Positions 17,534 through 27,395 are shown, numbered from the stretch's first letter. The stretch is 54,062 nucleotides of DNA from an uncultured Polaribacter sp. (GCA_913061165.1 CAJXTJ010000003.1:1-54062); one strand, 5' to 3'. Made by a program: numbers and translations. Notes: generated by a model not told the origin, from the sequence alone.

Positions 17534-18535
17534 TTAATTGTTACTAAATATAACTGAATAATTTTCCTTGTCTGCCACTAACTTAATATTCCTTCCAAAA
17601 ATTAAAGCTCTATTGTCTGCTTCATGCCCTGCAGGAAAATTAAATAAAACAGGAATATCTTGAGGAACAACCTCTAAAATTAATTGCTCTACAGAACTTC
17701 CCCAATTCGTAGAATTCTGTTTTATAGAAGATATATCTCCAACAATAACCGCTTTTACTTTTGTAAAATAACCTGCACGTTTTAAGCTCTGTAGCATTCT
17801 ATCTATTGAATATTTATACTCACCAATTTCTTCGATAAAAAGAATTTTACCATCTGTATTTAATTGACTTTCTGAACCTAACATTGAAGCTACAATTGCA
17901 AGGTTCCCCCCTACTAATTGTCCGGTTATTATTTCTGATAAAGGAATTCTGTTGTCTATTGCCGATGGAATTGTATAGTAGAGTGGTGCGCCAAACAAAG
18001 CCTTTTTAAAACTTGCAATAGTCTGTATAATTTCTTCTGGGTTTTCTTCTAAACTAGTTGCCAACATTCCATGAATAGTTTCTACTCCAAAATTATGAAC
18101 ATGGCCGTGGAATGCCGTGACATCCGAATATCCAATAATCCATTTTGGAAACTGTATAAAAGTGCTAAAATCTAACAAATCTAAAATTCTAACAGAACCA
18201 TAACCTCCTCTAGCTACCCAAATTGCTTTGATGTTTTTATTGTCTAAAGCACTTTGAAAATCTGCAGCTCTTTCTGCATCTGTACCTGCAAAATGATTTT
18301 TCTGATTGAATATGTTTTTCCCTAAAACAACATGCAAACCCCATTTTTCAGCTAATCTCTTTGCTTCCAAAACAGTGGTTATTCTCTTTTTTAAAATTCC
18401 TGCAGGAGCAACAATAGCAATAGTATCTCCTTTTTTAAGATATGAGGGTGTTCTTAATGTGTGTATTTTTTCTTGTGCTTTTATCGATGCAGAGATCGTT
18501 AATAAAAATGCAGTAAATACTATAAGTCTCTTCAA
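17534..18535 (-). CDS. Exported LD-carboxypeptidase (peptidase family S66)
   Basis: Serine peptidase of the LdcA/MccF type that removes the terminal D-residue from murein tetrapeptides or cleaves related amide bonds. The nucleophile is Ser137 in IIGYSDVTAF; the Glu (FIEEIGEYKYSIDRML) and His (FPAGHEADNRA) of the family triad are present. The open frame starts at a TTG at 18601, but the TTG at 18535 begins a clean signal peptide (MKRLIVFTAFLLTISASIKA). No in-frame ATG exists before it, so a TTG start is inferred. Most LdcA are cytoplasmic, so the signal peptide is notable. It is 4 bases upstream of yraN. Confidence 0.85.
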   Translation of the reverse strand: MKRLIVFTAFLLTISASIKAQEKIHTLRTPSYLKKGDTIAIVAPAGILKKRITTVLEAKRLAEKWGLHVVLGKNIFNQKNHFAGTDAERAADFQSALDNKNIKAIWVARGGYGSVRILDLLDFSTFIQFPKWIIGYSDVTAFHGHVHNFGVETIHGMLATSLEENPEEIIQTIASFKKALFGAPLYYTIPSAIDNRIPLSEIITGQLVGGNLAIVASMLGSESQLNTDGKILFIEEIGEYKYSIDRMLQSLKRAGYFTKVKAVIVGDISSIKQNSTNWGSSVEQLILEVVPQDIPVLFNFPAGHEADNRALIFGRNIKLVADKENYSVIFSNN

Positions 18536-18625
18536 AATAAGTCTATTTTCTAATGTCCGGAAATCTAAAAATCTAATAAATGTAAATGTATCTATTTTCA
18601 ATGACTTTTAAAACTCGGTTTTTTG

Positions 18626-18633
18626 TACTTTTG
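18626..18633 (+). promoter_or_regulatory. -7 box for metG
   Basis: TACTTTTG matches TAnnTTTG and lies 38 bases before the metG ATG. No strong -33 TTG is visible. Confidence 0.5.
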
Positions 18634-18671
18634 TACCTCAATAATTAGTCCAAAATCAATACAAAGAACAC

Positions 18672-20726
18672 ATGAGTGCTCCAAAAAGATATACAATTAC
18701 CGCAGCGTTGCCTTATACAAATGGTCCAATTCATATTGGCCACTTAGCAGGTGTGTATGTTCCTGCAGATATTTACGCACGTTATTTGCGTTTAATTGGT
18801 AAAGATGTTGCCTATATTTCTGGTTCTGATGAACATGGCGCTGCTATACCTATGAGGGCAAAAAAAGAAGGGGTGTCTCCACAGGTTATCATCGATAAAT
18901 ATCACGGTATCATCAAAAAATCTTTTGTAGATTTTGGTATTTCTTTTGACAATTACTCGAGAACCTCTTCTAAAATTCATCATGAAACTGCCTCAGATTT
19001 TTTTACAAAAATGTATAGTGACGGAGAATTTATCGAAGAAGTTTCTGCACAATTATATGATGCAGAAGCAAATCAGTTTTTAGCAGACAGGTTTGTTGTG
19101 GGTACTTGCCCAAAATGTGGTTTTGAAGAAAGCTATGGAGATCAATGTGAAAGCTGTGGTACTTCACACAACGCAACAGATTTAATAAATCCTAAATCTG
19201 CCATTACAGGGAACATACCTACAGTAAAAGAAACAAAACACTGGTTTTTACCTTTAGACAAGCACGAAGATTTTTTACGTAAATGGATTTTAGATGGACA
19301 TAAAAAAGATTGGAAACCGAATGTGTACGGACAAGTAAAATCTTGGGTAGAAGATGGTTTAAGGCCCAGAGCGGTTACTAGAGATTTAGATTGGGGAATT
19401 CCTGTACCTTTAAAAGAGGCCGACGGAAAAGTATTATATGTTTGGTTTGATGCACCTATTGGATATATTTCAGCGACCAAAGAATGGGCTGCTAGAGAAG
19501 GCAAAAACTGGGAAGATTACTGGAAAAAAGACGATACTAAATTGGTGCATTTTATAGGGAAAGACAACATTGTTTTTCACTGTATTATTTTTCCCTCTAT
19601 GCTAAAAGCACATGGAAATTATATTTTACCAGACAACGTGCCTGCCAATGAATTCTTGAATTTGGAAGGGAATAAATTATCGACTTCTAAAAATTGGGCT
19701 GTTTGGTTGCATGAATATTTAGAGGAGTTTCCAAATCAGCAAGATGTTTTGCGTTATACATTAACTGCAAATGCCCCAGAAAGTAAAGACAACGATTTTA
19801 CTTGGAAAGATTTTCAAGCAAAAAACAACAACGAATTGGTTGCCATCTTTGGAAACTTTATAAATAGAGTCGTGGTTTTAACCAACAAGTATTATGACGG
19901 AATTGTACCAGTGCCAAATGATTTTTCTGAAATTGATGAAGATGTTTTAGCAGCTTTAAAAGAGTTTCCAAATACCATTGGTAAATCTATTGAAAGATAC
20001 CGCTTTAGAGAAGCTAGCCAAGAATTAATGAGTTTGGCAAGACTTGGAAATAAGTATTTAGCAGATGAAGAACCTTGGAAGGTTATAAAATTAGATGAAG
20101 AACGCGTGCAAACAATCATGTATGTTGCACTTCAAATTTCTGCAGCATTAGCTGTAGTTTCTGAACCTTTTTTACCTTTTACGTCTACAAAATTAAAAAA
20201 TATTTTAAATATTGATGCAAGCTTGTCATGGCAAAATGTAACTGAAAATTTGGTTTTGTTGCCAGCAACACATCAAATAAACAAAGCAGAATTGTTGTTT
20301 TCTAAAATTGAAGACAAAGAAATTGAAGCACAAGTAGAAAAGTTAGCGGCTACTAGAGTTGCCAACGAGCAAGAAAATAAAGTAACTGAACCTCAAAAAG
20401 AAACTATAGAATTTGAAGATTTTACAAAGTTAGACATTCGAGTAGGTACTATTCTAGAGGCTGAAAAAGTTGCGAAAACAAAGAAGCTTTTAAAACTAAA
20501 AGTAGATGTGGGTATAGACATAAGAACTATTGTATCTGGAATTGCAGAAAGTTTTTCACCAGAAGAAATTATTGGTTTGCAAGTGTCTGTTCTAGTAAAC
20601 TTAGCACCTAGAAAAATTAGAGGTGTAGAGAGTCAAGGAATGATTTTAATGACCGATACTCCTGATGGTAAATTAGCTTTTGTTGCACCGGAAAAGGTCG
20701 TTAAAAACGGACAAGCAGTTAGTTAA
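18672..20726 (+). CDS. metG: Methionyl-tRNA synthetase
   Basis: Class I aminoacyl-tRNA synthetase that charges tRNA-Met, 684 residues. HIGH motif HIGH at 21-24, zinc knuckle with Cys146, Cys149, Cys159 and Cys162, and the KMSKS-equivalent KLSTSK at 335-340. The anticodon-binding helical domain spans about 390-540. A C-terminal EMAP/Trbp111 tRNA-binding domain from about 577 ([20 protein letters not shown]) supports dimerisation. It is cytoplasmic and complete, with its own -7 box 38 bases upstream. The stop overlaps the start of the next gene by one base (TAATG). Confidence 0.98.
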   Translation: MSAPKRYTITAALPYTNGPIHIGHLAGVYVPADIYARYLRLIGKDVAYISGSDEHGAAIPMRAKKEGVSPQVIIDKYHGIIKKSFVDFGISFDNYSRTSSKIHHETASDFFTKMYSDGEFIEEVSAQLYDAEANQFLADRFVVGTCPKCGFEESYGDQCESCGTSHNATDLINPKSAITGNIPTVKETKHWFLPLDKHEDFLRKWILDGHKKDWKPNVYGQVKSWVEDGLRPRAVTRDLDWGIPVPLKEADGKVLYVWFDAPIGYISATKEWAAREGKNWEDYWKKDDTKLVHFIGKDNIVFHCIIFPSMLKAHGNYILPDNVPANEFLNLEGNKLSTSKNWAVWLHEYLEEFPNQQDVLRYTLTANAPESKDNDFTWKDFQAKNNNELVAIFGNFINRVVVLTNKYYDGIVPVPNDFSEIDEDVLAALKEFPNTIGKSIERYRFREASQELMSLARLGNKYLADEEPWKVIKLDEERVQTIMYVALQISAALAVVSEPFLPFTSTKLKNILNIDASLSWQNVTENLVLLPATHQINKAELLFSKIEDKEIEAQVEKLAATRVANEQENKVTEPQKETIEFEDFTKLDIRVGTILEAEKVAKTKKLLKLKVDVGIDIRTIVSGIAESFSPEEIIGLQVSVLVNLAPRKIRGVESQGMILMTDTPDGKLAFVAPEKVVKNGQAVS

Positions 20727-21628
20727 TGCTAAAAATAGCAAATCATCCTATTTACAGACACGAATTGCCAGAGGGACATCGTTTTCCTATGGAAAAATAT
20801 GACCTGCTACCACAACAATTAATCTATGAAGGAACGTGTACCAAAGAGAATTTCTTTGAACCTGAAATTCCGAATTACAAGCATTTTTTCACAGTACACG
20901 ATCCTGAATATTTTTTCGACTTATTAAACATTACCCTTTCTCAAAAAGCTGCAAGAAAAATTGGATTTCCGCTTTCCGAAGTATTGATAGAAAGAGAAAT
21001 GGTTATTGCAGATGGAACGATGAAAGCTTCTGAATTTGCAATACAAAACGGAATTGCAATGAATATTGCAGGAGGTACTCACCATGCTTTTTCTAACCGT
21101 GGCGAAGCTTTCTGTATGCTAAATGACCAAGCAATTGGTGCAAAGTACCTACAGCAAAAAAGGTTGGCTAAAAAAATATTAATTGTAGACTTAGATGTAC
21201 ATCAAGGAAATGGAACTGCAGAGATTTTTCAAAATGATGCGTCTGTTTTTACTTTTTCTATACATGGTAAAAGTAATTATCCGTTCATCAAAGAAAAAAG
21301 CGATGTAGACATTGCTTTAGAAAATGACACAAAAGATGCAGAATATTTAGCAGTCTTAAAAGAAATACTTCCAAAACTCATCCGTAAAGAAAAACCAGAT
21401 TTTATTTATTATTTGTGCGGTGTAGATGTTATTAAAACCGATAAATTAGGAAAATTAGGACTTACTATTGATGGGTGTAAAAAGCGAGATCAATTTGTTT
21501 TAGAGACCTGTTTCAATTTAAAAATTCCGGTGATGTGTTCTATGGGTGGTGGGTATTCTTCAGATATTAATATCATCATAAATGCACATGCAAATACATT
21601 TCGTTTGGCGCAAGAAATTTATTTTTAA
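20726..21628 (+). CDS. Histone-deacetylase-family amidohydrolase
   Basis: Zinc hydrolase of the HDAC/AcuC/acetylpolyamine-amidohydrolase superfamily, 300 residues. The active site is intact: GGTHHAF places His119 and His120, DLDVHQGNG gives Asp157 and His159 as zinc ligands, GVDVIKTDKLG supplies the third Asp, and GGGYSSD the transition-state Tyr. No signal peptide. Bacterial members deacetylate small amines or proteins; the substrate here is unknown. Its ATG overlaps the metG stop by one base, which implies co-translation. An inverted repeat lies just downstream. Confidence 0.9.
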   Translation: MLKIANHPIYRHELPEGHRFPMEKYDLLPQQLIYEGTCTKENFFEPEIPNYKHFFTVHDPEYFFDLLNITLSQKAARKIGFPLSEVLIEREMVIADGTMKASEFAIQNGIAMNIAGGTHHAFSNRGEAFCMLNDQAIGAKYLQQKRLAKKILIVDLDVHQGNGTAEIFQNDASVFTFSIHGKSNYPFIKEKSDVDIALENDTKDAEYLAVLKEILPKLIRKEKPDFIYYLCGVDVIKTDKLGKLGLTIDGCKKRDQFVLETCFNLKIPVMCSMGGGYSSDINIIINAHANTFRLAQEIYF

Positions 21629-21637
21629 CTAAAAAAC

Positions 21638-21659
21638 CCAAAGAAAATTCATTCTTTGG
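21638..21659 (-). terminator. Intrinsic terminator for the molybdenum hydroxylase operon
   Basis: Arms CCAAAGAA (21638-21645) and TTCTTTGG (21652-21659). Read on the minus strand, the hairpin is followed by GGTTTTTTAG, a good T-tract. It lies downstream of the iorB-type gene; the plus-strand T-tract is weaker. Confidence 0.75.
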
Positions 21660-21703
21660 ATTCCTTTCATTGCACAAATACATGCTGTTTTAAAGTGTAT
21701 TCT

Positions 21704-23920
21704 TTAACTAAGAATACTACTTTTGTTCAGTTCCTTTATAAAAGGTTGTCTATATATTCTTTTCCCAAAAGCGGCATTAATAGCATTGGCTACTGCGCCT
21801 CCTGCTGGCGGTAAACCTGGTTCTCCTAAACCTGTTGGCGAATTATTGTTTTGTACAAAATGGACTTCAACTTTTGGTGTTTCATTCATTCTAATTAATC
21901 TATATCCGTCAAAATTACTATCTAATGGTTTGCCGTCTTTAAAAGAGAAATCGCCATACATTGCATGTCCAATTCCGTCTAAAACACCACCTTCAACTTG
22001 GTTTCTTGCTCCGGTCGGGTTTACAACAATACCACAATCTACTGCGACTGTTACTTTTTTAATAATTGGAAAACCCTCTTTTATCTCAATATCTGCAATC
22101 TCAGCAACATGCGTATTATGACTGTAATATGCCGAAAAGCCTTGGAAAACACCTTCTTTTGTATTTCCCCAATTTGCTTTTTCTCGCACTAATTTAATAG
22201 TATCTTCCATTCTTTGTCCAGAATATTCTATGCGTTCATCAGTGGTGTTTTTTACATTTTGCAACAAATCTAAACGCAATTGAATTGCATCGATATTTAG
22301 TTCCGTAGCAAGTTCATCAAAGAAACTTTGCTCTGCAAACGCTAAAAAGTTTGTATAAGGTGCTCTCCAAGCACCTGTTGTAATATTACTGCTATAATTG
22401 CCGGTTTGCACCTTATAATTAGGAATACATCCTGCAGGAAAAAAGTTCGGAATAGCGCCAAACATATTGCTGCCAATGGCCGCTTCTATTAAATGATACC
22501 CTGTTACCTTGCCATCTTTTAAAGCGGCCTTTATGCTGTATTTTACGGCAGGTTTGTAAATACCAGCAGTCATGTCATCTTCTCTCGTAGAAACAAGTTT
22601 TACTGGCTTTTTAATGAAATTAGATATTTCTGCCGATTCATAGACAAAATCGCCATACAATCTTCTCCCAAAACCACCACCCATCCTGGTCATTTCTAAA
22701 TGGATTTTATCCAAATCGAACTCCAACAGGTCTGCAACAACTTTTGCTGCATATTCTGGCGTTTGTACAGGACCTACTAAGTGAATTTTATCTGCAGTTA
22801 CATTTGCATAAAAATTCATTGGCTCCATACAATTATGCGGTAGAAAAGGAGAGTGATACGTTTTTTCTATCACCTTATCTGCCGTTAAAAACGCATTTTC
22901 TACAGCACCGTCTTCTCTGTTTGTATTTAAATTCTTACCCTCTAAAATATCCATTAAAGCCTTCTCATGATCTTCAGTAGACTCTAATTTCCCTTCATTT
23001 TCCCAAACGGCAGCAAGTGCTTTTTTACCTTTTATTGCCGCCCATGTATTTTTTGCAATGACAACTACTTTGTCTGATTTAGATAATTTAACAGTCCAGT
23101 TATTTTTACCAGATTCCATGTATTTTCTTACTTTGCCACCTATCGTAATTACATCGATTACTCCCTTCACTTTCTTCGCTTCAGAAGCATCAAAACTTAT
23201 TAATTTCTGCCCAAAAGAAGGAGGTCTTAAAACAGTAGCAATCACCATTCCTTCCGCTTTATAGTCTAGACCAAATAATGGCTTCCCTGTAATAATTTTA
23301 TCAATATCTACATTTACTATTTCCTGACCAATAATGGTAAAATCTTTTACTTCTTTTAACTTTATGTTTTCAGGTACTTCTAATAAAGCTGCTGCTGTAA
23401 CAACGTCTCCGTAACCTAATGTTTCTCCATTTTGATTTGTAATAATTCCTTTAGAAGCTTTTAAGGTTGCTGCGTCTACGTTCCATTTTACGGCTGCAGC
23501 ATTTACCAACATTTGTTTTGCAGTTGCACCTGTTTGCCGAAGCGCATCCCAGCCAAAACGTATCGATTGACTGCCACCTGCGACTTGCCTTGTATAATTA
23601 TTTGTATCTAAAACCCCTTGAGCAACCGATACATTTTCCCATTCTACATCTAATTCCTCTGCTATAAGCATTGGCATAGACGTTTTTACGCCTTGTCCAA
23701 TTTCTGGATTTGGAGAAAAAATAGTTACATATCCTTCTTGAGAAATTTTAATAAATGCATTAAAATCATTAAAATTTAAATTCGCAATATCTACCGGCAT
23801 TTTTGCGTTCAATTTGCATGCAGTCAATAAGTTAAACCCAATTAACATTCCGCCACCTGCTAAAACAGAAGTTTTTAAAAAATTTCTTCGACTAAAATTA
23901 TCTTTTTTATATAGTTTCAT
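21704..23920 (-). CDS. Tat-exported xanthine-dehydrogenase-family molybdopterin subunit (IorB type)
   Basis: Large catalytic subunit of a molybdenum hydroxylase, 738 residues, of the isoquinoline 1-oxidoreductase beta type. A twin-arginine signal (SRRNFLKTSVLAGGGMLIGF) precedes LLTACK, so it may be a Tat lipoprotein. The protein contains the molybdopterin-binding segments (MGGGFGRRLYGDFV; AWRAPYTNFLAFAEQSF) and the C-terminal GLGEPGLPPAGGAVANAI with the conserved catalytic Glu. The small 2Fe-2S subunit is encoded 18 bases upstream. Substrates of this group are N-heterocycles or aldehydes; the true one is unknown. No cytochrome or FAD subunit and no XdhC-like chaperone is nearby. Confidence 0.92.
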   Translation of the reverse strand: MKLYKKDNFSRRNFLKTSVLAGGGMLIGFNLLTACKLNAKMPVDIANLNFNDFNAFIKISQEGYVTIFSPNPEIGQGVKTSMPMLIAEELDVEWENVSVAQGVLDTNNYTRQVAGGSQSIRFGWDALRQTGATAKQMLVNAAAVKWNVDAATLKASKGIITNQNGETLGYGDVVTAAALLEVPENIKLKEVKDFTIIGQEIVNVDIDKIITGKPLFGLDYKAEGMVIATVLRPPSFGQKLISFDASEAKKVKGVIDVITIGGKVRKYMESGKNNWTVKLSKSDKVVVIAKNTWAAIKGKKALAAVWENEGKLESTEDHEKALMDILEGKNLNTNREDGAVENAFLTADKVIEKTYHSPFLPHNCMEPMNFYANVTADKIHLVGPVQTPEYAAKVVADLLEFDLDKIHLEMTRMGGGFGRRLYGDFVYESAEISNFIKKPVKLVSTREDDMTAGIYKPAVKYSIKAALKDGKVTGYHLIEAAIGSNMFGAIPNFFPAGCIPNYKVQTGNYSSNITTGAWRAPYTNFLAFAEQSFFDELATELNIDAIQLRLDLLQNVKNTTDERIEYSGQRMEDTIKLVREKANWGNTKEGVFQGFSAYYSHNTHVAEIADIEIKEGFPIIKKVTVAVDCGIVVNPTGARNQVEGGVLDGIGHAMYGDFSFKDGKPLDSNFDGYRLIRMNETPKVEVHFVQNNNSPTGLGEPGLPPAGGAVANAINAAFGKRIYRQPFIKELNKSSILS

Positions 23921-23938
23921 TTCTCTAAATTTTAATGC

Positions 23939-24400
23939 TTATGACATTTTTCCTGATGCAACCAATACCGCCTTTTCTATTCTGTTATAAGAGGCACATC
24001 TACAAATATTCCCTTTCATAGCCTCTCGTATCTCTTCTCCTGACGGACGCTTATTTTCTGCTAAAAATGCAGAAGCGGTCATGATTTGTCCTGTTTGGCA
24101 ATACCCGCACTGCGGCACATCTATCTCTTTCCAAGCTTCCTGCACAGGGTGTTTACCGTCTTTAGATAAGCCTTCTATTGTTGTAATTTTTACATCCTCT
24201 AAAATAGAAACTTGCATTTGACAACTTCTTGTTGCAATACCATTTACATGCACCGTACAAGAGCCACATTGTGCAATGCCACAGCCAAATTTTGTACCTA
24301 CTAAATCGAGTTCATCTCGCAATACCCATAGTAAAGGCGTGTCTTCATCGGCAGAAACAACAACTTGTTTTCCATTAATGTTTAAAGTGTAATTTGGCAT
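23939..24400 (-). CDS. 2Fe-2S subunit of molybdenum hydroxylase (IorA type)
   Basis: Small iron-sulfur subunit, 153 residues, that passes electrons from the molybdenum subunit encoded downstream. Two [2Fe-2S] clusters are predicted: a plant-ferredoxin-type site with Cys40, Cys45, Cys48 and Cys60, and a helical site with Cys98, Cys101, Cys133 and Cys135 (QCGYCQTGQ; NICRCASYNR). It has no signal of its own and is probably exported as a complex with the Tat-signal-bearing large subunit. Length is normal for the family. Confidence 0.95.
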   Translation of the reverse strand: MPNYTLNINGKQVVVSADEDTPLLWVLRDELDLVGTKFGCGIAQCGSCTVHVNGIATRSCQMQVSILEDVKITTIEGLSKDGKHPVQEAWKEIDVPQCGYCQTGQIMTASAFLAENKRPSGEEIREAMKGNICRCASYNRIEKAVLVASGKMS

Positions 24401-24529
24401 AAGTAGGTGATTTAAAGTTATGAAGGGAAGTTACAAATAAATTTTATTATTATTTACAGAAGTATTTTGGCTTTCGTATCTGATTAAAAAGGAAAGTGTT
24501 GTGGTTGTCAAAAAAGGGTCACCTGTACT

Positions 24530-25390
24530 TTAGGCTACCTCATATCCTTGGCTTGCGGCCAGCATCTCAAACCAATCTTGTAGTTCTAAATGAATATTTA
24601 AAGCGCTGTTTGCGTTTAAAATTCTTTCTTTATTTGTGGTTCCAACAACCGGAGCTACTTTTGCGGGATGCCTTAGAATGAAAGCTAATAGAATTACATC
24701 TTCTGAAATTTCATATTTTTTAGTTAACTTTTTTAAAACCGCTTTTATTCTTTTTGTTTGGGCAGTTTCATCTTTAAATACCGCTCCTAAAGGACTCCAA
24801 CTCATAGTTTGAATTCCTTCTTGCAACATTTTATCTAAAGTTCCGTTAAACATTGCATCATTTTTAGTGAGTGAAAATTCAATTTGATTTGCAGTAACGG
24901 GAACACTATTCGCAATTAAATCTACCTGAGAAGGCGTAAAATTCGAGAGTCCGAAATTTATAATTTTACCTGAATCTTGAAGTATTGTAATGGCTTCTGA
25001 AATTTCATCTGGCTGCATTAACGGACTTGGCCTGTGCAGTAAAAAGGTATCTAAATAATCTGTTTTTAAATTTTTTAAAGATGCTTCTGCACTTGAAATA
25101 ATATATTCTTTGGCATACTTGTAGTGTTTAATTCTGCTACCTCGTCTTTCATTAATTAGTTGAATTCCGCATTTAGAAATTAATTGAATGTCTTCTCTAT
25201 TAATTCCACTATCTATAAATGCTTTTCCAAAACCAGCTTCTGTAGTGTAATTACCGTAAATATCTGCATGATCAAATATCGTATTTCCGTTTTCTGTACA
25301 AAACCTAATCATGTCTATTTGCTCTTTGGTAGAAAACTGTTTGCCCCAAACACCCCAAGACATGCAACCAATAATTATTTTTGAGTCCAT
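24530..25390 (-). CDS. Aldo/keto reductase
   Basis: NADPH-dependent aldo/keto reductase of 286 residues, similar to the YdhF group. The catalytic tetrad is visible: Asp43 and Tyr48 or Tyr45 in FDHADIYGNYT, Lys73 in LISKCG, and His119 in TFLLHRPSP. The C-terminal cofactor segment (VAPVVGTTNKERI) is present. It is cytoplasmic. The SDR gene upstream ends 7 bases before it on the same strand, so these two oxidoreductases probably form a pair. The substrate is unknown. Confidence 0.93.
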   Translation of the reverse strand: MDSKIIIGCMSWGVWGKQFSTKEQIDMIRFCTENGNTIFDHADIYGNYTTEAGFGKAFIDSGINREDIQLISKCGIQLINERRGSRIKHYKYAKEYIISSAEASLKNLKTDYLDTFLLHRPSPLMQPDEISEAITILQDSGKIINFGLSNFTPSQVDLIANSVPVTANQIEFSLTKNDAMFNGTLDKMLQEGIQTMSWSPLGAVFKDETAQTKRIKAVLKKLTKKYEISEDVILLAFILRHPAKVAPVVGTTNKERILNANSALNIHLELQDWFEMLAASQGYEVA

Positions 25391-25397
25391 TTTTATT

Positions 25398-26150
25398 TTA
25401 TTTTTTATTTAGAATAGTTGGACTTGCCTGCGCCGTTGAATACACCACTAAATCTTCAATATTTACATGGTACGGTCTTGTAACCACGAAGTGAATAATA
25501 TCTGCAATGTCTTCTGCTTGCAGTGGCTTGTATCCTGTATACATCGATTTTGCTTTTTCTGAATCTCCTTTAAAACGAACTTCTGAAAATTCTGTTTCTA
25601 CGGCGCCAGGATGAATTGCAGCAACACGAATGTTGTGCTTATTCAAATCGATTCTCATCGCTTTGTTTAGCGCGTTTACAGCATGTTTAGATGCGCAATA
25701 TACATTTCCGTTAGGATACACTTCTTTCCCAGCAATAGAGCCAATATTTACAATAAAACCATTGTTTCTTGCTACCATCTGCGGAAATATTGCTTTCGAA
25801 ACATATAGTAATCCTTTTACATTGATATCTAACATTGCGTCCCAATCATCAATATCTCCATCTTGTATGCTAGACAAACCATGCGCATTTCCTGCATTAT
25901 TAATTAAAATATCTATTATTTTAAAGTTTTCTGGAAGCGATTCAATAGCGTTCTCAACTTCGTTTCTTTTCGAAACATCAAATTGTAAGGTGGTAACGTC
26001 TGTGATTTTGCTTAATTCTTGTTGAAGACTCTCTAAACGGTTAGCTCTTCTTCCGCAAAGAATTAAACGAATATTATTTTTTGCAAAAATTTCTGCTGTA
26101 GCTTTTCCAATTCCAGAAGTTGCGCCGGTTATAAATGCTGTTGGTTTCAT
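25398..26150 (-). CDS. Short-chain dehydrogenase (YdfG-like)
   Basis: Classical SDR of 250 residues from ATG at 26150. A TTG ten codons earlier is also open, but the ATG (MKPTAFITGATSGIG) matches the family start. TGATSGIG binds the cofactor, NNAGNAHG is the central motif, and Ser (NIGSIAGKEVYPNG) with Tyr and Lys in YCASKHAVNA are catalytic. It resembles YdfG-type NADP-dependent hydroxy-acid dehydrogenases. It is co-oriented with the aldo/keto reductase 7 bases downstream. Confidence 0.92.
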   Translation of the reverse strand: MKPTAFITGATSGIGKATAEIFAKNNIRLILCGRRANRLESLQQELSKITDVTTLQFDVSKRNEVENAIESLPENFKIIDILINNAGNAHGLSSIQDGDIDDWDAMLDINVKGLLYVSKAIFPQMVARNNGFIVNIGSIAGKEVYPNGNVYCASKHAVNALNKAMRIDLNKHNIRVAAIHPGAVETEFSEVRFKGDSEKAKSMYTGYKPLQAEDIADIIHFVVTRPYHVNIEDLVVYSTAQASPTILNKK

Positions 26151-26283
26151 TTTTTTGATTTTATCTTTATACTTGTACAATTTCTGAGTTCACAAAAATC
26201 ATACAATTCCCTAAAACTATGAAAACTAGGTATTGTTTTTAACTTTAAAAAAGATACTTTTTCAGCAATTATTAACAAAGAAA

Positions 26284-26310
26284 AAACCGTCCTCCTCAGG
26301 ACGGTTTATC
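26284..26310 (-). terminator. Intrinsic terminator for the lipoprotein gene
   Basis: Strong GC-rich hairpin, AACCGTCCT / AGGACGGTT with a short CCTC loop. On the minus strand the hairpin is followed by TTTTTTC, so it ends transcription of the lipoprotein gene whose stop is at 26361. Confidence 0.88.
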
Positions 26311-26360
26311 TTTCAATTGGTTCTTAAGGAAAAACCAACTAAAAATCAACTAACCAAACT

Positions 26361-27293
26361 TTACTTTAAACTTCCTCTTCTCTTTTTTGTTTGTCTCTTT
26401 ACTTTGGTACGTTTTCTATCAGAATTTCTTACCGTACCTTTCCCACTTTTTTTAGGAGTATCTCCTTTCAAATACTGTATATACCCTCTTCCTTCGAAAT
26501 CATATGTAGTTTCTGAATCTACATTATATAAACGAATCTTTCCATCATTTACAATGCTCAATTCAAACTCTTCAACATCTCCACCATCATAATTAAGAGT
26601 TAATATCTTTCGATTTTGAAAACCCAAAACATCATATATTTCATATCCACCAACATAACTCCATTTGATATCTACAACTTGCGTGCCAAAGTTGTCTTGT
26701 GAGCTGTAAAATGTTGTTATATTTTCTGGGGTAAATTGCAAATAGTTCTCTTCATCAAAAGGATTTACTACACCGCCTTCGGTAAGTGTTTTTCCCCAAG
26801 CATCATATTCTTGCAAAAAATATTCTATGTTTTCGTAAAACAATTGGTCATAATCGAACGTGTTTGTTTGATAACCTATTAAAAAATAGGTTACATTTTG
26901 TCTATAATTATACAATCTAATTTCGTTTGAAGAAGTAACTGTAACTTCAAAATCGTTGCTGCCATCTATATCATGTATTGCCTCTAAAACTCCTGAAAAA
27001 GTATTATAGGTTCCAACATCTATTCCAAAGCCATTTCCCGTAAAGCCAATATCTGTAATATTATTATTTGCATATAAAATTCCGTTTAAAAAGGATAATG
27101 TAAATGCTCTTGATAGGAAAGGGATATCTCCGTTACCAATTGTTCTGTGGTAATCTACGTACCACAAATCATAATTAGAAACAACCTGTTCTAAAGAAAT
27201 TTCTTGTTCTCTAAAGTCATCTTCAAAAACTGTAGAACAAGAACTTAAAAGCACTCCTATGATAATAAAAAAAAGTAATTTTAAAAATTTCAT
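26361..27293 (-). CDS. Lipoprotein with duplicated beta domain and basic tail
   Basis: A 310-residue lipoprotein of unknown function. The lipobox is LLSSC with Cys19. Two halves align by eye: about 35-141 and 155-271 share a motif pair, EVTVTSSNEIRLYNYRQNVT against ELSIVNDGKIRLYNVDSETT, and both begin with an aromatic helix-like stretch (YDLWYVDYH against YDAWGKTLT). This suggests an internal duplication of one beta-rich domain. The last 30 residues are strongly basic (15 Lys or Arg), unusual for a surface lipoprotein. It has its own terminator. No catalytic motif is visible. Confidence 0.75.
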   Translation of the reverse strand: MKFLKLLFFIIIGVLLSSCSTVFEDDFREQEISLEQVVSNYDLWYVDYHRTIGNGDIPFLSRAFTLSFLNGILYANNNITDIGFTGNGFGIDVGTYNTFSGVLEAIHDIDGSNDFEVTVTSSNEIRLYNYRQNVTYFLIGYQTNTFDYDQLFYENIEYFLQEYDAWGKTLTEGGVVNPFDEENYLQFTPENITTFYSSQDNFGTQVVDIKWSYVGGYEIYDVLGFQNRKILTLNYDGGDVEEFELSIVNDGKIRLYNVDSETTYDFEGRGYIQYLKGDTPKKSGKGTVRNSDRKRTKVKRQTKKRRGSLK

Positions 27294-27348
27294 AAACTTT
27301 AGTTTTAGGGTTGTATTTATGAATATTCAAAATACGTGCCAAAAACAA

Positions 27349-27370
27349 AACCACTAAATATTTAGTGGTT
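27349..27370 (-). terminator. Palindromic terminator after the small lipoprotein gene
   Basis: A perfect 22-base palindrome with arm AACCACTAAAT. On the minus strand it is followed by TTGTTTTTGG, so it probably ends the gene at 27396-27884. Confidence 0.7.
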
Positions 27371-27395
27371 GTTATACTAAAAATAAAGTAGTTAC

